DNA from: DATKQY01 sp035532475
GTDB taxonomy: Bacteria > Actinomycetota > Acidimicrobiia > Acidimicrobiales > Bog-793
Assembly: GCA_035532475.1 (NCBI GenBank)
Contig: DATKQY010000001.1
Location: 1 to 21,284 of the forward strand
Length of the DNA: 21,284 nt
Direction: 5' to 3'
Below are positions 14,747 through 21,284 of this stretch, piece after piece. Under the pieces are notes generated by a model. That model saw nothing but the letters and a program-made list of their open reading frames with translations, ran no database searches and was not told the DNA's origin. Within the stretch, counting starts at the first letter, position 1, and each line of letters starts with the position of its first letter. The position numbers and the translations under genes were made by a program.

Positions 14747-15268
14747 GTGGCCGACGTGCGCTCGCCTAACCCGGTACGGCCGCGCCTCGCGCTGGCCGGG
14801 GCGCTCGTCGACGACGCGCCCCGCCCGCCCGGCGACGATGCAGCCGGCCCGGCGCGAGCTTCTGACGCAGGCATCGAGACGGCCGCAGGCGAGGTCGGCG
14901 AGCTAGGGCGCCGCGTCGCCGAGCTCGAGCTGCGGGTCCGCGAGCAGGACGAGACCGAGCAGATGCACGAGACCGAGCTCCTAGCGATGGAGCGCGACCT
15001 CGCGCTGAAGGAGGCCTACGTCAAGCGCCTCGAGCGCGAGCAGGACCGTTTGCGCGAGGAGATCGGCCAGGTGCGCGAACGCGCCGCCGAGCTCTTCGGC
15101 GACCTCGAGCGCTCCGAGGAGCGCATCGTCGAGCTCGGGGCGCTGGCGGCCGACATCCAGCGCCAGGCGAGCTACCGGATGAGCGTCGTCATCGTCCGGG
15201 TGCTGCGGCGCAGCGGTCCGCTGTTCGCGCTCGGCCGCCGCGGCCTGCGCCGGCTCACCGGGCGCTGA
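14747..15268 (+). CDS. Coiled-coil protein paired with a methyltransferase
   Basis: A 173-residue soluble protein. Residues 1-44 are low-complexity Pro/Ala/Asp-rich. Residues about 45-142 form one long charged coiled coil (heptad-like RRVAELELRVREQDETEQ and later KRLEREQDRLREEIGQ). The basic C-terminus, about 143-173, holds a mixed hydrophobic/Arg helix (MSVVIVRVLRRSGPLF and GRRGLRRL) that could lie on a membrane surface. No enzyme motif is present. The start GTG 14747 has the TACCCT box 7 bases upstream instead of a ribosome-binding site. The stop is 13 bases before the methyltransferase start, so the two are one operon. The role is inferred from that partner: a scaffold or length-measuring helper in polysaccharide or lipid-linked sugar chemistry. 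It is not a recognised family to me. Confidence 0.75.
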   Translation: MADVRSPNPVRPRLALAGALVDDAPRPPGDDAAGPARASDAGIETAAGEVGELGRRVAELELRVREQDETEQMHETELLAMERDLALKEAYVKRLEREQDRLREEIGQVRERAAELFGDLERSEERIVELGALAADIQRQASYRMSVVIVRVLRRSGPLFALGRRGLRRLTGR

Positions 15269-15281
15269 GGCGGGTTCGGCG

Positions 15282-16625
15282 GTGGCGGGCCTGACGGAGC
15301 ACTGGTCGACGGGCCAGGCGAACGCCGAGCTCGGCATGCCGGCGCACAACCCGCTCCGGCGGCTGATCGCCAAGCTGCTCTGGCCGGTGCTGCGGTACCA
15401 GGTCGTCGTCAACCGGGCGCTGCTCGCCGAGATGGACGCCCTCTCCAAGCGCCTCGACGCGGCCGAGCTCGAGCTGGCGCGCGCGCGGGGCGACATCGAG
15501 CACCACACCGGGGTGCTCGTCCGCCACGAGGAGCCGCTCGACCGCCACGAGTTCCTGCTGCAGCACCTGGAGCCGGCGATCATGGACCTCCTCCGCCAGA
15601 TCGACCTCGTCCAGGAGAAGGTCGACCTCGGGGCGCGCCAGGCGCTCGCCCGCTACCACGAGGGGATCGGCCCGATCCGCTCGGCGCTGAACGAGCTCGA
15701 CGCCCGGGTGCACGACCTGGCCTCGACGGTGGCCGAGGACGCCGGCCCGCGCGTCGAGTCGATGGTCACCTCGGCGGTGCACGCCGCGATGGAAGAGGCC
15801 GAGCAGGCGCGCCGCGGCGCCTGGCGGGAGGCCCTCGACGACGTCTGGCTCCGCCTGAACCAGCTGGACCTGTTCCTCACCGAGGCGAGACGGGCCTTTC
15901 CAAAGCCCCCTCCCCCCGAGCGCCTCGCCGAGCTCCCCTCCGGCTTCGAGAGCCTCTACCAGGTCTTCGAGGAGGCCTTCCGGGGACCCGAGGCGGTCGT
16001 GCGCGAGCGCGCTCGGGCCTACGTCGACGACCTGCGGGCAAGCGCCGGGCTCGGACCCGTGCTCGACCTCGGCGCGGGGCGCGGCGAGCTGCTCGAGGTG
16101 CTCGCCGAGGCCGGTATCGCCGCCTACGGGGTCGACATCGAGCACGGCTACGTCGAGCGCTGCCGGGCCAAGGGCCTCGACGTCCGGGAGGAGGACGTCC
16201 GCAGCCACCTCGCCGGTCTCGAGGAGCGTTCGCTCGGCGCCGTCACCGCCATCCAGCTCGTCGAGCATCTGCAGACCGACGAGCTGATCGAGCTGGTCGA
16301 GCTGGCGGCGCGCGCACTGCGACCCGGGGGCCTGCTGATCCTCGAGACCCAGAACCCCGAGAACGTGGTCGTCGGCGCCTCGAGCTTCTACCTCGACCCG
16401 ACGCACCGCCGCCCCCTCCCCCCGCCGCTGCTGGCGTTCCTCGTCGGCGCGCGCGGCTTCGACGCCGTCGAGGTCCGCCGCCTCGAGCGGACGGAGCAGG
16501 CGCCGAGCCTCGCACGGCCGAAGCCCGACGAGCCCTGGGCCGAGACGGTCGGCTCGCTCGTCGACGCCGTCAACTACCACCTGTTCGGCCCGGCCGACTA
16601 CGCCATCGTCGCCCGCCGCCCGTAG
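15282..16625 (+). CDS. SAM-dependent methyltransferase with long N-terminal coiled coil
   Basis: A 447-residue protein. Residues about 40-205 are helical and coiled-coil-like (LLAEMDALSKRLDAAELELA, then LNELDARVHDLASTVAEDAG). Residues about 225-447 are a class I methyltransferase: motif I VLDLGAGRGELLEVL (260-274), the acidic end of strand two in YGVDIE (D285), AIQLVEHL (323-330), LRPGGLLILETQNPEN (346-361) and FYLDPTHRRPL (369-379). The NPEN and DPTH-RP pattern is typical of methyltransferases encoded among surface-polysaccharide glycosyltransferases. GTG 15282 starts 13 bases after the preceding stop, with GAGG at 15267-15270 overlapping that stop. The layout recalls WbdD-type chain terminators, where a coiled coil sets polysaccharide length, but the domain order is reversed and there is no kinase. 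The acceptor is unknown. Confidence 0.82.
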   Translation: MAGLTEHWSTGQANAELGMPAHNPLRRLIAKLLWPVLRYQVVVNRALLAEMDALSKRLDAAELELARARGDIEHHTGVLVRHEEPLDRHEFLLQHLEPAIMDLLRQIDLVQEKVDLGARQALARYHEGIGPIRSALNELDARVHDLASTVAEDAGPRVESMVTSAVHAAMEEAEQARRGAWREALDDVWLRLNQLDLFLTEARRAFPKPPPPERLAELPSGFESLYQVFEEAFRGPEAVVRERARAYVDDLRASAGLGPVLDLGAGRGELLEVLAEAGIAAYGVDIEHGYVERCRAKGLDVREEDVRSHLAGLEERSLGAVTAIQLVEHLQTDELIELVELAARALRPGGLLILETQNPENVVVGASSFYLDPTHRRPLPPPLLAFLVGARGFDAVEVRRLERTEQAPSLARPKPDEPWAETVGSLVDAVNYHLFGPADYAIVARRP

Positions 16626-16698
16626 GGGCACTGGTCGGCCGCCGAGCCTGCCGACAGGCGTGTCGCGTCGGTGGCACGCGTGCGCGAGGCCGAGGCCC

Positions 16699-16717
16699 GG
16701 AGGTTCCCGGCACCTCC
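16699..16717. terminator. Weak hairpin between convergent genes
   Basis: GGAGGT (16699-16704) and ACCTCC (16712-16717) can pair over a 7-base loop in the 135-base gap between the methyltransferase stop and the convergent SEC-C gene stop. A perfect 10-base palindrome, GCACGCGTGC, lies nearby at 16674-16683. There is no T tract, and a terminator role is only suggested by place. Confidence 0.25.
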
Positions 16718-16760
16718 CCGCGACGACCCGGGGCCACCGGCGGTTCGGCCCGGAGGGCGC

Positions 16761-19037
16761 CTACCCGCGCTCGGCGATGTGGCGCCTCCCGCCGCCGCTC
16801 GCGGGGGGCTCGTCCTCGTCCTCGTCGACGTCCTCGGGCCAGTGCTCCATCCCGAGCTCGCGGCGAAGCTCGGCGGTGTCCATCGGACGCTCGCCCCGCT
16901 CGCGCGCCCGATCGGCGTCGTGCTCGAACTGGCGGAGGAGCTTCTCGAGCAGCGGCTGGCTCCGCGGGCTCGCCGCGGCGCGCCGCGGCGTCGTCCCGCC
17001 GAGGGCCGGGACCTTCTCGTCGAGCCAGTGCCGGCGCCACACCTCGTCAGCCTCCGCCGAGGAGGCGTGGGCGGACGGCCGCCAACCGGCCGGCACCGGC
17101 AGGTCGAGCGCGGGGTCGACCCGCGAGCCGATCACCGGCTCGCCGTCGACCCCGTGGTGGTGCAGGAGCCGCAGCGCCGCCTCGAGGCGCCGGCGGGAGT
17201 TGACCTCGATCACCACCTTCCCGGGCTCGAGGCGCCAGAAGCCCCGGATCCAGTGGCGCGCTTCGCCGGGGTCCTCCTCCGGGGCGCTCCAGCCCTTCTC
17301 GGCGGCGATGGCCCGGGCCTCGGCGAGCGAGCTGGCCGCCTCGGACGCGGACATCCGGCGCCCCTTCCACGCCAGCCCCGAGCCGTCGGGGTCCTCCTCG
17401 AAGTCGCTGCTCGCGAGGAGCGCCCTGCGCAGCGCGGCAGTGTCGGCCACCGGCACCGCAGCGCTGAGCAGCTCGAGCGGGTCGCCGTCGGTGTTGGTGA
17501 GGCGCGGGGTGTGCCGGCGAGCCGCCTCGGCCGCCCCGACGAGCTGGGCGAGGCCCGCGCCGACGACCTTGTGGTAGAGGTCGGCGACGACGCCGTCGAG
17601 CGGCTCGGCGAGGGAGGCCAGCACCCCGTAGGGAGGAACATCCTGCCCGGCGCGCATCGCCCTCGGCGGTCCGATCCCGGTGATCCCCTGCTCGGCGGCG
17701 AGGCCGTGGGCGACCTCGTCGGCGAGCTGCAGGGCGAGCTCGGTCAGCCGGTCCGCGTCGGTGGGGTCGAGCGCGACGAGGGCGCCGCCGCTCCGCCACG
17801 TGCCCTCGACCGGGACGAGCGCGCCGAGCAGGACGCTCCAGCGGCAGAGGCCCTCGAGCTGCTCCTCCGGCACGGAGGCGTAGACGGAGCGACGCGTGAC
17901 GAGGTCGGTGAGCCACACGCCGGGCCCGGCGTCGGTGCGCTCGAGCTGCCAGAGCCCGTAGCGGGCGTTCGCGAGCCACGAGCGCGCCGCAGCGCCAAGG
18001 CGCGGCGGCGTCGAGGTGTCCGCGGCGAAGCGGGCAAGGAGGCTGTCCTGGTCGTCCGCGTCCGCGTGGCCCTCGCCGGCGCCGGCTCGGTGCGGACCCT
18101 GCAACCACGAGCACTCCGACGCCAGCTGCGCGTAGCCGCCCGCTGCGCCCGCCTCGTCCCGGCGCAACAGCTCGTCCAGCGAGTCCCGCCCGCCGAGCTT
18201 GTCGAAGGTTCCGAGGCCGGCGCTCCCCCGGACGATCGCCAGCCACTCCTCCACCCGCTCGTCGAGCCAGTCGCGAAGCGCCGGATCGGAGGCGACGAAC
18301 GCCGACACCGCCTCGCGCAGCGCATAGAGCTCGGCGCGGCTCGTGAAGCGCTCGAGCGACGCGCGCTCTCGGTCCCGGCAGCAGGCGGGCCAGACAAGCC
18401 CTGAGCCGCAGCTGCAGGGTTCGCCGTCCCCGGGCGCGCGAGCCTGTCTCGCATCGGCCAGCTCGAGCGCCGTCGCCCGCAGGCGCTGGAGGTCCTCGTC
18501 AGTCGGGTCCTCGGCACAGCGGGCGTCGAGGAGCTCGAGCACGTCGGCGACCCGGCCGCGCTCGAGGCGCACCCGGGCGAGGAGCGCGGTCGCATCCTCC
18601 GCCTCGTCCGCTCCGGCGTCGAGCGCGCTGAGGATCTCATCGGCGCGGTCCTCCCGCCCGGCCCTGACCGCGGCGCCGGCCGCGACCCATGCATAGCGGG
18701 CGTCCGTGCCGCCCCGGGCGGCGAGCGCCTCGACGAGGGCCAGCGCGCGCTCCTCGTCGAGGTCCCTCGCGTAGATGGCACCCTGTGCGGCGGCGGCCTC
18801 GGGCTGCTCGAAGAGGCGGTGTGCCAGGTCGTGGTCGAGCACCTCGCCGAGGCGCTCGACGAAGGCCTCGGGCTCGACACCGGGGTCAGCCGCGGCGCCG
18901 AGGAGGCTCTCGACCTGGCCGAGCAGCTCGTCGACCGCACGCGCCGCCTGCTGGCGCCGCTCGCGCCGCGCCTCGGTGGTGACCCGCTGGTGGTGCTGGC
19001 GGCGCTCGTGCCGCCGCTTGTCGCGCTTTCCCGCCAC
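16761..19037 (-). CDS. TPR/SEC-C motif protein, function unknown
   Basis: A 758-residue protein. The N-terminus is very basic (GKRDKRRHERRQHHQR). Residues about 90-200 are Ala/Glu/Arg helical repeats of TPR type. A SEC-C zinc motif follows at about 205-222: CSCGSGLVWPACC, with C208, C210, C219 and C220 as likely ligands. The long middle is unfamiliar. Near the C-terminus WLDEKVPALGGTTPRRAA (from 671) is a compact conserved-looking motif, and the tail is acidic (DVDEDEDE). SEC-C motifs occur at the SecA C-terminus and in many stand-alone proteins, so this does not give a function. GTG 19037 is preferred over ATG 19151, because AGAGGA is 9 bases upstream and the extra residues look random. It is cytoplasmic, with no signal peptide. 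Confidence 0.75.
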   Translation of the reverse strand: MAGKRDKRRHERRQHHQRVTTEARRERRQQAARAVDELLGQVESLLGAAADPGVEPEAFVERLGEVLDHDLAHRLFEQPEAAAAQGAIYARDLDEERALALVEALAARGGTDARYAWVAAGAAVRAGREDRADEILSALDAGADEAEDATALLARVRLERGRVADVLELLDARCAEDPTDEDLQRLRATALELADARQARAPGDGEPCSCGSGLVWPACCRDRERASLERFTSRAELYALREAVSAFVASDPALRDWLDERVEEWLAIVRGSAGLGTFDKLGGRDSLDELLRRDEAGAAGGYAQLASECSWLQGPHRAGAGEGHADADDQDSLLARFAADTSTPPRLGAAARSWLANARYGLWQLERTDAGPGVWLTDLVTRRSVYASVPEEQLEGLCRWSVLLGALVPVEGTWRSGGALVALDPTDADRLTELALQLADEVAHGLAAEQGITGIGPPRAMRAGQDVPPYGVLASLAEPLDGVVADLYHKVVGAGLAQLVGAAEAARRHTPRLTNTDGDPLELLSAAVPVADTAALRRALLASSDFEEDPDGSGLAWKGRRMSASEAASSLAEARAIAAEKGWSAPEEDPGEARHWIRGFWRLEPGKVVIEVNSRRRLEAALRLLHHHGVDGEPVIGSRVDPALDLPVPAGWRPSAHASSAEADEVWRRHWLDEKVPALGGTTPRRAAASPRSQPLLEKLLRQFEHDADRARERGERPMDTAELRRELGMEHWPEDVDEDEDEPPASGGGRRHIAERG

Positions 19038-19258
19038 GGGGGTCCGTCCTCTGGTCGACGAGTGGCGTCGCGTCTCGGCGCCGCTGCCGGCCGCCGGCCA
19101 CTCGCCTCGGAAGGTAGCCCAGCCGGCCGGCGACGCGCTCGGTGCCAGCACGTCCAGCGAGGCGCCGCCACGCCGGTCCGAGACGGCCGGAGCTTGGCAA
19201 CCCGTGTGCCGAGCGCCGCTGCGCTCAGGGTGGCGCGCCCAGGGTGGCGGCGGGCCGG

Positions 19259-19957
19259 TCAGGCCAACGCGACGGTGAAGCCGAAGTTGCCCGCCCCGGC
19301 CGTGCGCTCGAGGGTCCGTAGCACCCGGGCGGCGTTGTCGTGGGGGCCCTCGACGTAGCAGGGCCTGCCGTGCTGGCCGAAGGTGATGTCACACGACTCG
19401 ATCGGCTCGCCGAGGTGACCGGCGGCGGCGTCGAAGTCGGGATGGGGCGCGAAGCCGAGGGCCCGGGCGTGGCCGACCGCACCCCACACGAGCTGCTGCG
19501 CCAGCTCGACGGGGGCGGCGAGCGGGTCGGCCTCGAACACCTCGAAGTAGGTCGCGACGTCGCGGGCCAGCCCCGCCTCGTCCATCACGCGGGGACCGAA
19601 GGCGTCCTTCACCCCGAGGCACCAGGTGTCCACGAGGTAGCCGCACACCGTCACCTTGGCGTAGCGGCGCCTGCGGGCCACGAGGACCATGGCGATCCCC
19701 GACCGGTCCGGGCGGTCGTCACCGAGGCCGGGCCAGTCAGGCTCGCCGTCGACGCGAAGGCCGTTGCTCCAGCCGGGGCTCACCCAGCAGCCGACGAGCT
19801 CCGGCTCGGAGGCGTCGGCGTCCCGGCGTCGGGCGATGTCGCGGATGATCGGCGCCACCGCTGCTGTCCGAACCCCGAGGCAGTGCGCGATGTCCTTCGG
19901 TGAACGCCCCTGCTGGCGGAGCTCCGCCACCTTGTCGAGCAGCTGCGCATCGGTCAT
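19259..19957 (-). CDS. HTH-domain protein with unknown C-terminal domain
   Basis: A 232-residue protein. Residues about 5-42 form a helix-turn-helix (LLDKVAELRQQGRSPKDIAH then CLGVRTAAVAPIIRDIA), like the sigma-70 region 4/resolvase type. The rest is a distinct domain: YAKVTVCGYLVDTWCLGVKD (99-118), PVELAQQLVWGAVGHARALG (149-168), then a PHPDFDAAAGHLG segment and CYVEGPHDNAARVLRTL (200-216). This C-terminal pattern is familiar from actinobacterial proteins with no known role. ATG 19957 has AAAGG 3-4 bases upstream, a tight spacing. The frame is open to 20119, but that extension includes a partial copy of the HTH end (TIRDIAPPR against IIRDIARRR). It is downstream of the SCO1 gene in the same direction. 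Confidence 0.72.
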   Translation of the reverse strand: MTDAQLLDKVAELRQQGRSPKDIAHCLGVRTAAVAPIIRDIARRRDADASEPELVGCWVSPGWSNGLRVDGEPDWPGLGDDRPDRSGIAMVLVARRRRYAKVTVCGYLVDTWCLGVKDAFGPRVMDEAGLARDVATYFEVFEADPLAAPVELAQQLVWGAVGHARALGFAPHPDFDAAAGHLGEPIESCDITFGQHGRPCYVEGPHDNAARVLRTLERTAGAGNFGFTVALA

Positions 19958-20002
19958 CTGCCTTTCGTAGCATCGAGGGGGAGCGATGTCGCGGATGGTC
20001 GG
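19833..20002. repeat. 20-base direct repeat, copies 150 bases apart
   Basis: A 20-base sequence beginning GCGATGTCGCGGATG occurs at 19833-19852 and again at 19983-20002. The copies differ at one base (A or G) before the final TCGG. The first copy lies inside the HTH gene, in the code for the recognition-helix end. The second lies 26 bases upstream of its start codon. Likeness continues less strictly on one side. Confidence 0.6.
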
Positions 20003-20036
20003 GAGCACCGGTGGGCACGTGCCGGCGAGGCTCGAG

Positions 20037-20225
20037 ATGAGCCGAACCGAGCCTCCGGACCTGGAGCGACGCGTCGCCCGGGCCGCGGCGGCCTCGCTCG
20101 CTCGCGCTCGGGTCGTCACGGCCGCCGACGTCCTGGTGGGGCTCGGCTGGCTCGCCCCGAGCCACGTGGAGCACTGGCGACAGGGGCCGGTGGCCAGCCT
20201 GGAGGAGCTCGCGCCGGTCGGTGCC
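20037..20225 (+). pseudogene. Truncated 5' part of a conserved actinobacterial gene
   Basis: ATG 20037 has GAGG at 20027-20030, 6 bases upstream, and opens a protein-like segment. LERRVARAAAASLARARVVT is followed by AADVLVGLGWLAPSHVEHWR and QGPVASLEEL. This reads as the N-terminal part of a conserved protein family of unknown function that I have seen in actinobacteria. After about residue 60 the frame turns into Arg-rich sequence antisense to the SCO1 gene, so the gene seems cut off at about 20220, close to the SCO1 stop at 20253. The start context is intact, which argues for recent loss of the 3' part. Confidence 0.5.
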
Positions 20226-20252
20226 GCGCGACGCGGCGGCCGCCGTCACCGA

Positions 20253-21047
20253 TTACGAGACGTATCGCGCCACCGATGCGATGCCGTGTCCCCACGAGGC
20301 GATCTGGCCCGCCGGGAGGAACGCGGCGCCCTTGGCGGTGTGATCGGCGGTCGGGCTGGCGATGTAGCGCTCCCGGCCCTGCGCGTCGATGAAGTACACG
20401 ATCGAGCTGTGGATGATATCGGCGTTGGGGCTCGGGGCCTCGACCTCGATCCCGTAGCGGTGCCAGACCGCCTGGAGGTCGTTCGCCGATCCGGTGAAGA
20501 AGTGCCACGTCGGGATGGTGGTCAGCTGGTGGGCCCTGCTGAACGCGGCAACTTCGGCCACCTTCAGGTGGTAGCGGTTGACGTTGACCGCCAGGAACAC
20601 GACGTGGGATGCCGCGGAGCCGAGGTCGTGGTAGGCGTCGACGAACTCCTGGGAGACGATCGGGCAGATGTCCACGCAGTGCGGGTCCATGAACTCGAGC
20701 ACCACCGCGTGGCCCTTGAAGCTCGAGAGGGGGAGCGTGCGGCCCTGCTGGTCGACGAGGCGGAAGCCGGGCGCAGGTCGTGTCTGCACGGGGGAGAGCG
20801 CCATGAGGTCGGCGACCGAGGTCGACACGCTCGACGGGATCCCCGTCGCCCGGATGTTCGAGAGCTGGTTCTGCTGGTCACGGTGTCGGACGGCCAGGTA
20901 GGCGAATGCCCCGGCGAGGAGGATCGCGACGCCGAGCCCGGCGAAGAGCACGGGACCTGGACCCGGGCGGCGCGGCGGCGCGGGCGGGTCCCCGGCGCTG
21001 CGCTCAGGATCTTGGACTCCGGCAGCTGAGCCCGGGTTGGATGTCAT
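20253..21047 (-). CDS. SCO1/SenC family thioredoxin-fold protein, membrane-anchored
   Basis: A 264-residue protein of the SCO1/SenC family, which delivers copper to the Cu-A site of cytochrome c oxidase or acts as a thiol reductant outside the membrane. A Pro/Ser-rich N-terminus is followed by one hydrophobic segment (about 33-53), which anchors it with the domain outside. The metal-binding set is present: C124 and C128 in DPHCVDICP and H213 in DIIHSSI, with the expected spacing. The thioredoxin-fold strands GHAVVLEFMD and VVFLAVNVN precede and follow them. ATG 21047 has GGAGG 8 bases upstream. No oxidase genes lie in the window; they may lie beyond the right edge. The C-terminus is complete. 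Confidence 0.85.
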   Translation of the reverse strand: MTSNPGSAAGVQDPERSAGDPPAPPRRPGPGPVLFAGLGVAILLAGAFAYLAVRHRDQQNQLSNIRATGIPSSVSTSVADLMALSPVQTRPAPGFRLVDQQGRTLPLSSFKGHAVVLEFMDPHCVDICPIVSQEFVDAYHDLGSAASHVVFLAVNVNRYHLKVAEVAAFSRAHQLTTIPTWHFFTGSANDLQAVWHRYGIEVEAPSPNADIIHSSIVYFIDAQGRERYIASPTADHTAKGAAFLPAGQIASWGHGIASVARYVS

Positions 21048-21284
21048 GGCCTTCGCCTCCCGGCGCGAGTGAGCTACCTAAGAGCGTGGCACCTTCGCCA
21101 CGCCGAGGCACGCCACGCCGGCCGATGCGCGGCCGACGGACAGAGCCGTCCAGCTCGCCGAGGCCACCTCTCGGAGCTCCCGACGTCGTGACGACGTTCC
21201 CGACGCCGACGAGCACCGTGGTCACCAGATTGCAGCGACCGTAGCTCGCGGCGCCAGGGGGCGGTGAGCGCTCGACGCGGGCGT
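21048..21284. other. Upstream region of the SCO1/SenC gene
   Basis: No gene can be supported in the last 237 bases. A hairpin is formed by GCGTGGC (21084-21090) and GCCACGC (21097-21103); GCCACGC is repeated at 21112-21118. On the minus strand this hairpin is some 37 bases before the SCO1 start, so it would sit in the leader or end an upstream transcript. Confidence 0.4.
21183..21197. promoter_or_regulatory. Operator-like palindrome upstream of the SCO1/SenC gene
   Basis: ACGTCGT and ACGACGT are separated by one base (ACGTCGTGACGACGT), giving a 15-base near-perfect palindrome about 136 bases before the SCO1 start. Such symmetry suits a dimeric regulator, but no regulator can be named and a chance palindrome is possible. 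Confidence 0.25.

Noticed and set aside
16671..18404. Plus-strand open frame of 577 codons opposite the SEC-C gene
   Set aside because: The minus strand has the SEC-C cysteine motif and a proper start. The plus-strand translation is a Gly/Arg/Val/Asp-rich shadow.
19986..21029. Plus-strand open frame of 347 codons opposite the SCO1 gene
   Set aside because: Only the first part, from 20037 to about 20225, is protein-like. The rest is antisense to the SCO1/SenC gene with its Cys and His motif.

Overview
The window looks like two genomes joined inside one gene. Bases 1 to about 4,100 read like a gammaproteobacterium, probably Xanthomonadales/Rhodanobacter-like. CTG dominates the leucine codons, and the genes are a phosphoglucomutase, a cytochrome b561, a VIT-family transporter and the 5' two thirds of a phosphoketolase. 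From about 4,300 to the end, codon use (many CTC, GTC and GAG codons), frequent GTG starts, and the gene families point to a high-GC actinobacterium, plausibly Acidimicrobiia. These families include a HAD-GH65 fusion, F420-type luciferase-like oxidoreductase debris, SEC-C and SCO1 proteins, and TAnnnT boxes just before start codons. The change falls in the most conserved stretch of phosphoketolase, where the reading frame stays open. The simplest explanation is an assembly chimera; a real recombination is the alternative. The taxonomic labels are inference from sequence style, not from a search.

Layout. 1-756 is the 3' part of pgm. 941-1483 is cytochrome b561. 1544-2239 is a VIT/CCC1 transporter. 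2575-4941 is phosphoketolase, followed 8 bases later by acetate kinase (4950-6053). 6347-6907 is an SRPBCC-like protein and 7182-8828 a SulP permease with a STAS domain. On the minus strand, 8911-12150 is a large two-domain beta-phosphoglucomutase/GH65 phosphorylase and 12635-13378 an alpha/beta hydrolase. From 12,480 to 13,940 there is gene debris: the first codons of a zinc alcohol dehydrogenase, a frameshifted luciferase-like oxidoreductase and a TnpB transposon-protein fragment. A small minus-strand protein follows (13947-14237). A two-gene coiled-coil/methyltransferase unit lies at 14747-16625. Minus-strand genes for a TPR/SEC-C protein, an HTH protein and an SCO1/SenC protein fill the rest, with a truncated plus-strand gene at 20037-20225.

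How the genes connect. Phosphoketolase makes acetyl phosphate from xylulose 5-phosphate or fructose 6-phosphate, and acetate kinase turns it into acetate and ATP. The HAD-GH65 fusion would phosphorolyse an alpha-glucose disaccharide and convert beta-glucose 1-phosphate to glucose 6-phosphate, feeding sugar phosphates towards the same route. The coiled-coil protein and coiled-coil methyltransferase look like part of a surface-polysaccharide pathway. The most interesting items are the junction in phosphoketolase, the coiled-coil/methyltransferase pair, the three start-proximal -10 boxes that suggest leaderless transcripts, and the 20-base repeat at the HTH gene. I did not find CRISPR arrays, rRNA, complete tRNAs or an intact mobile element.
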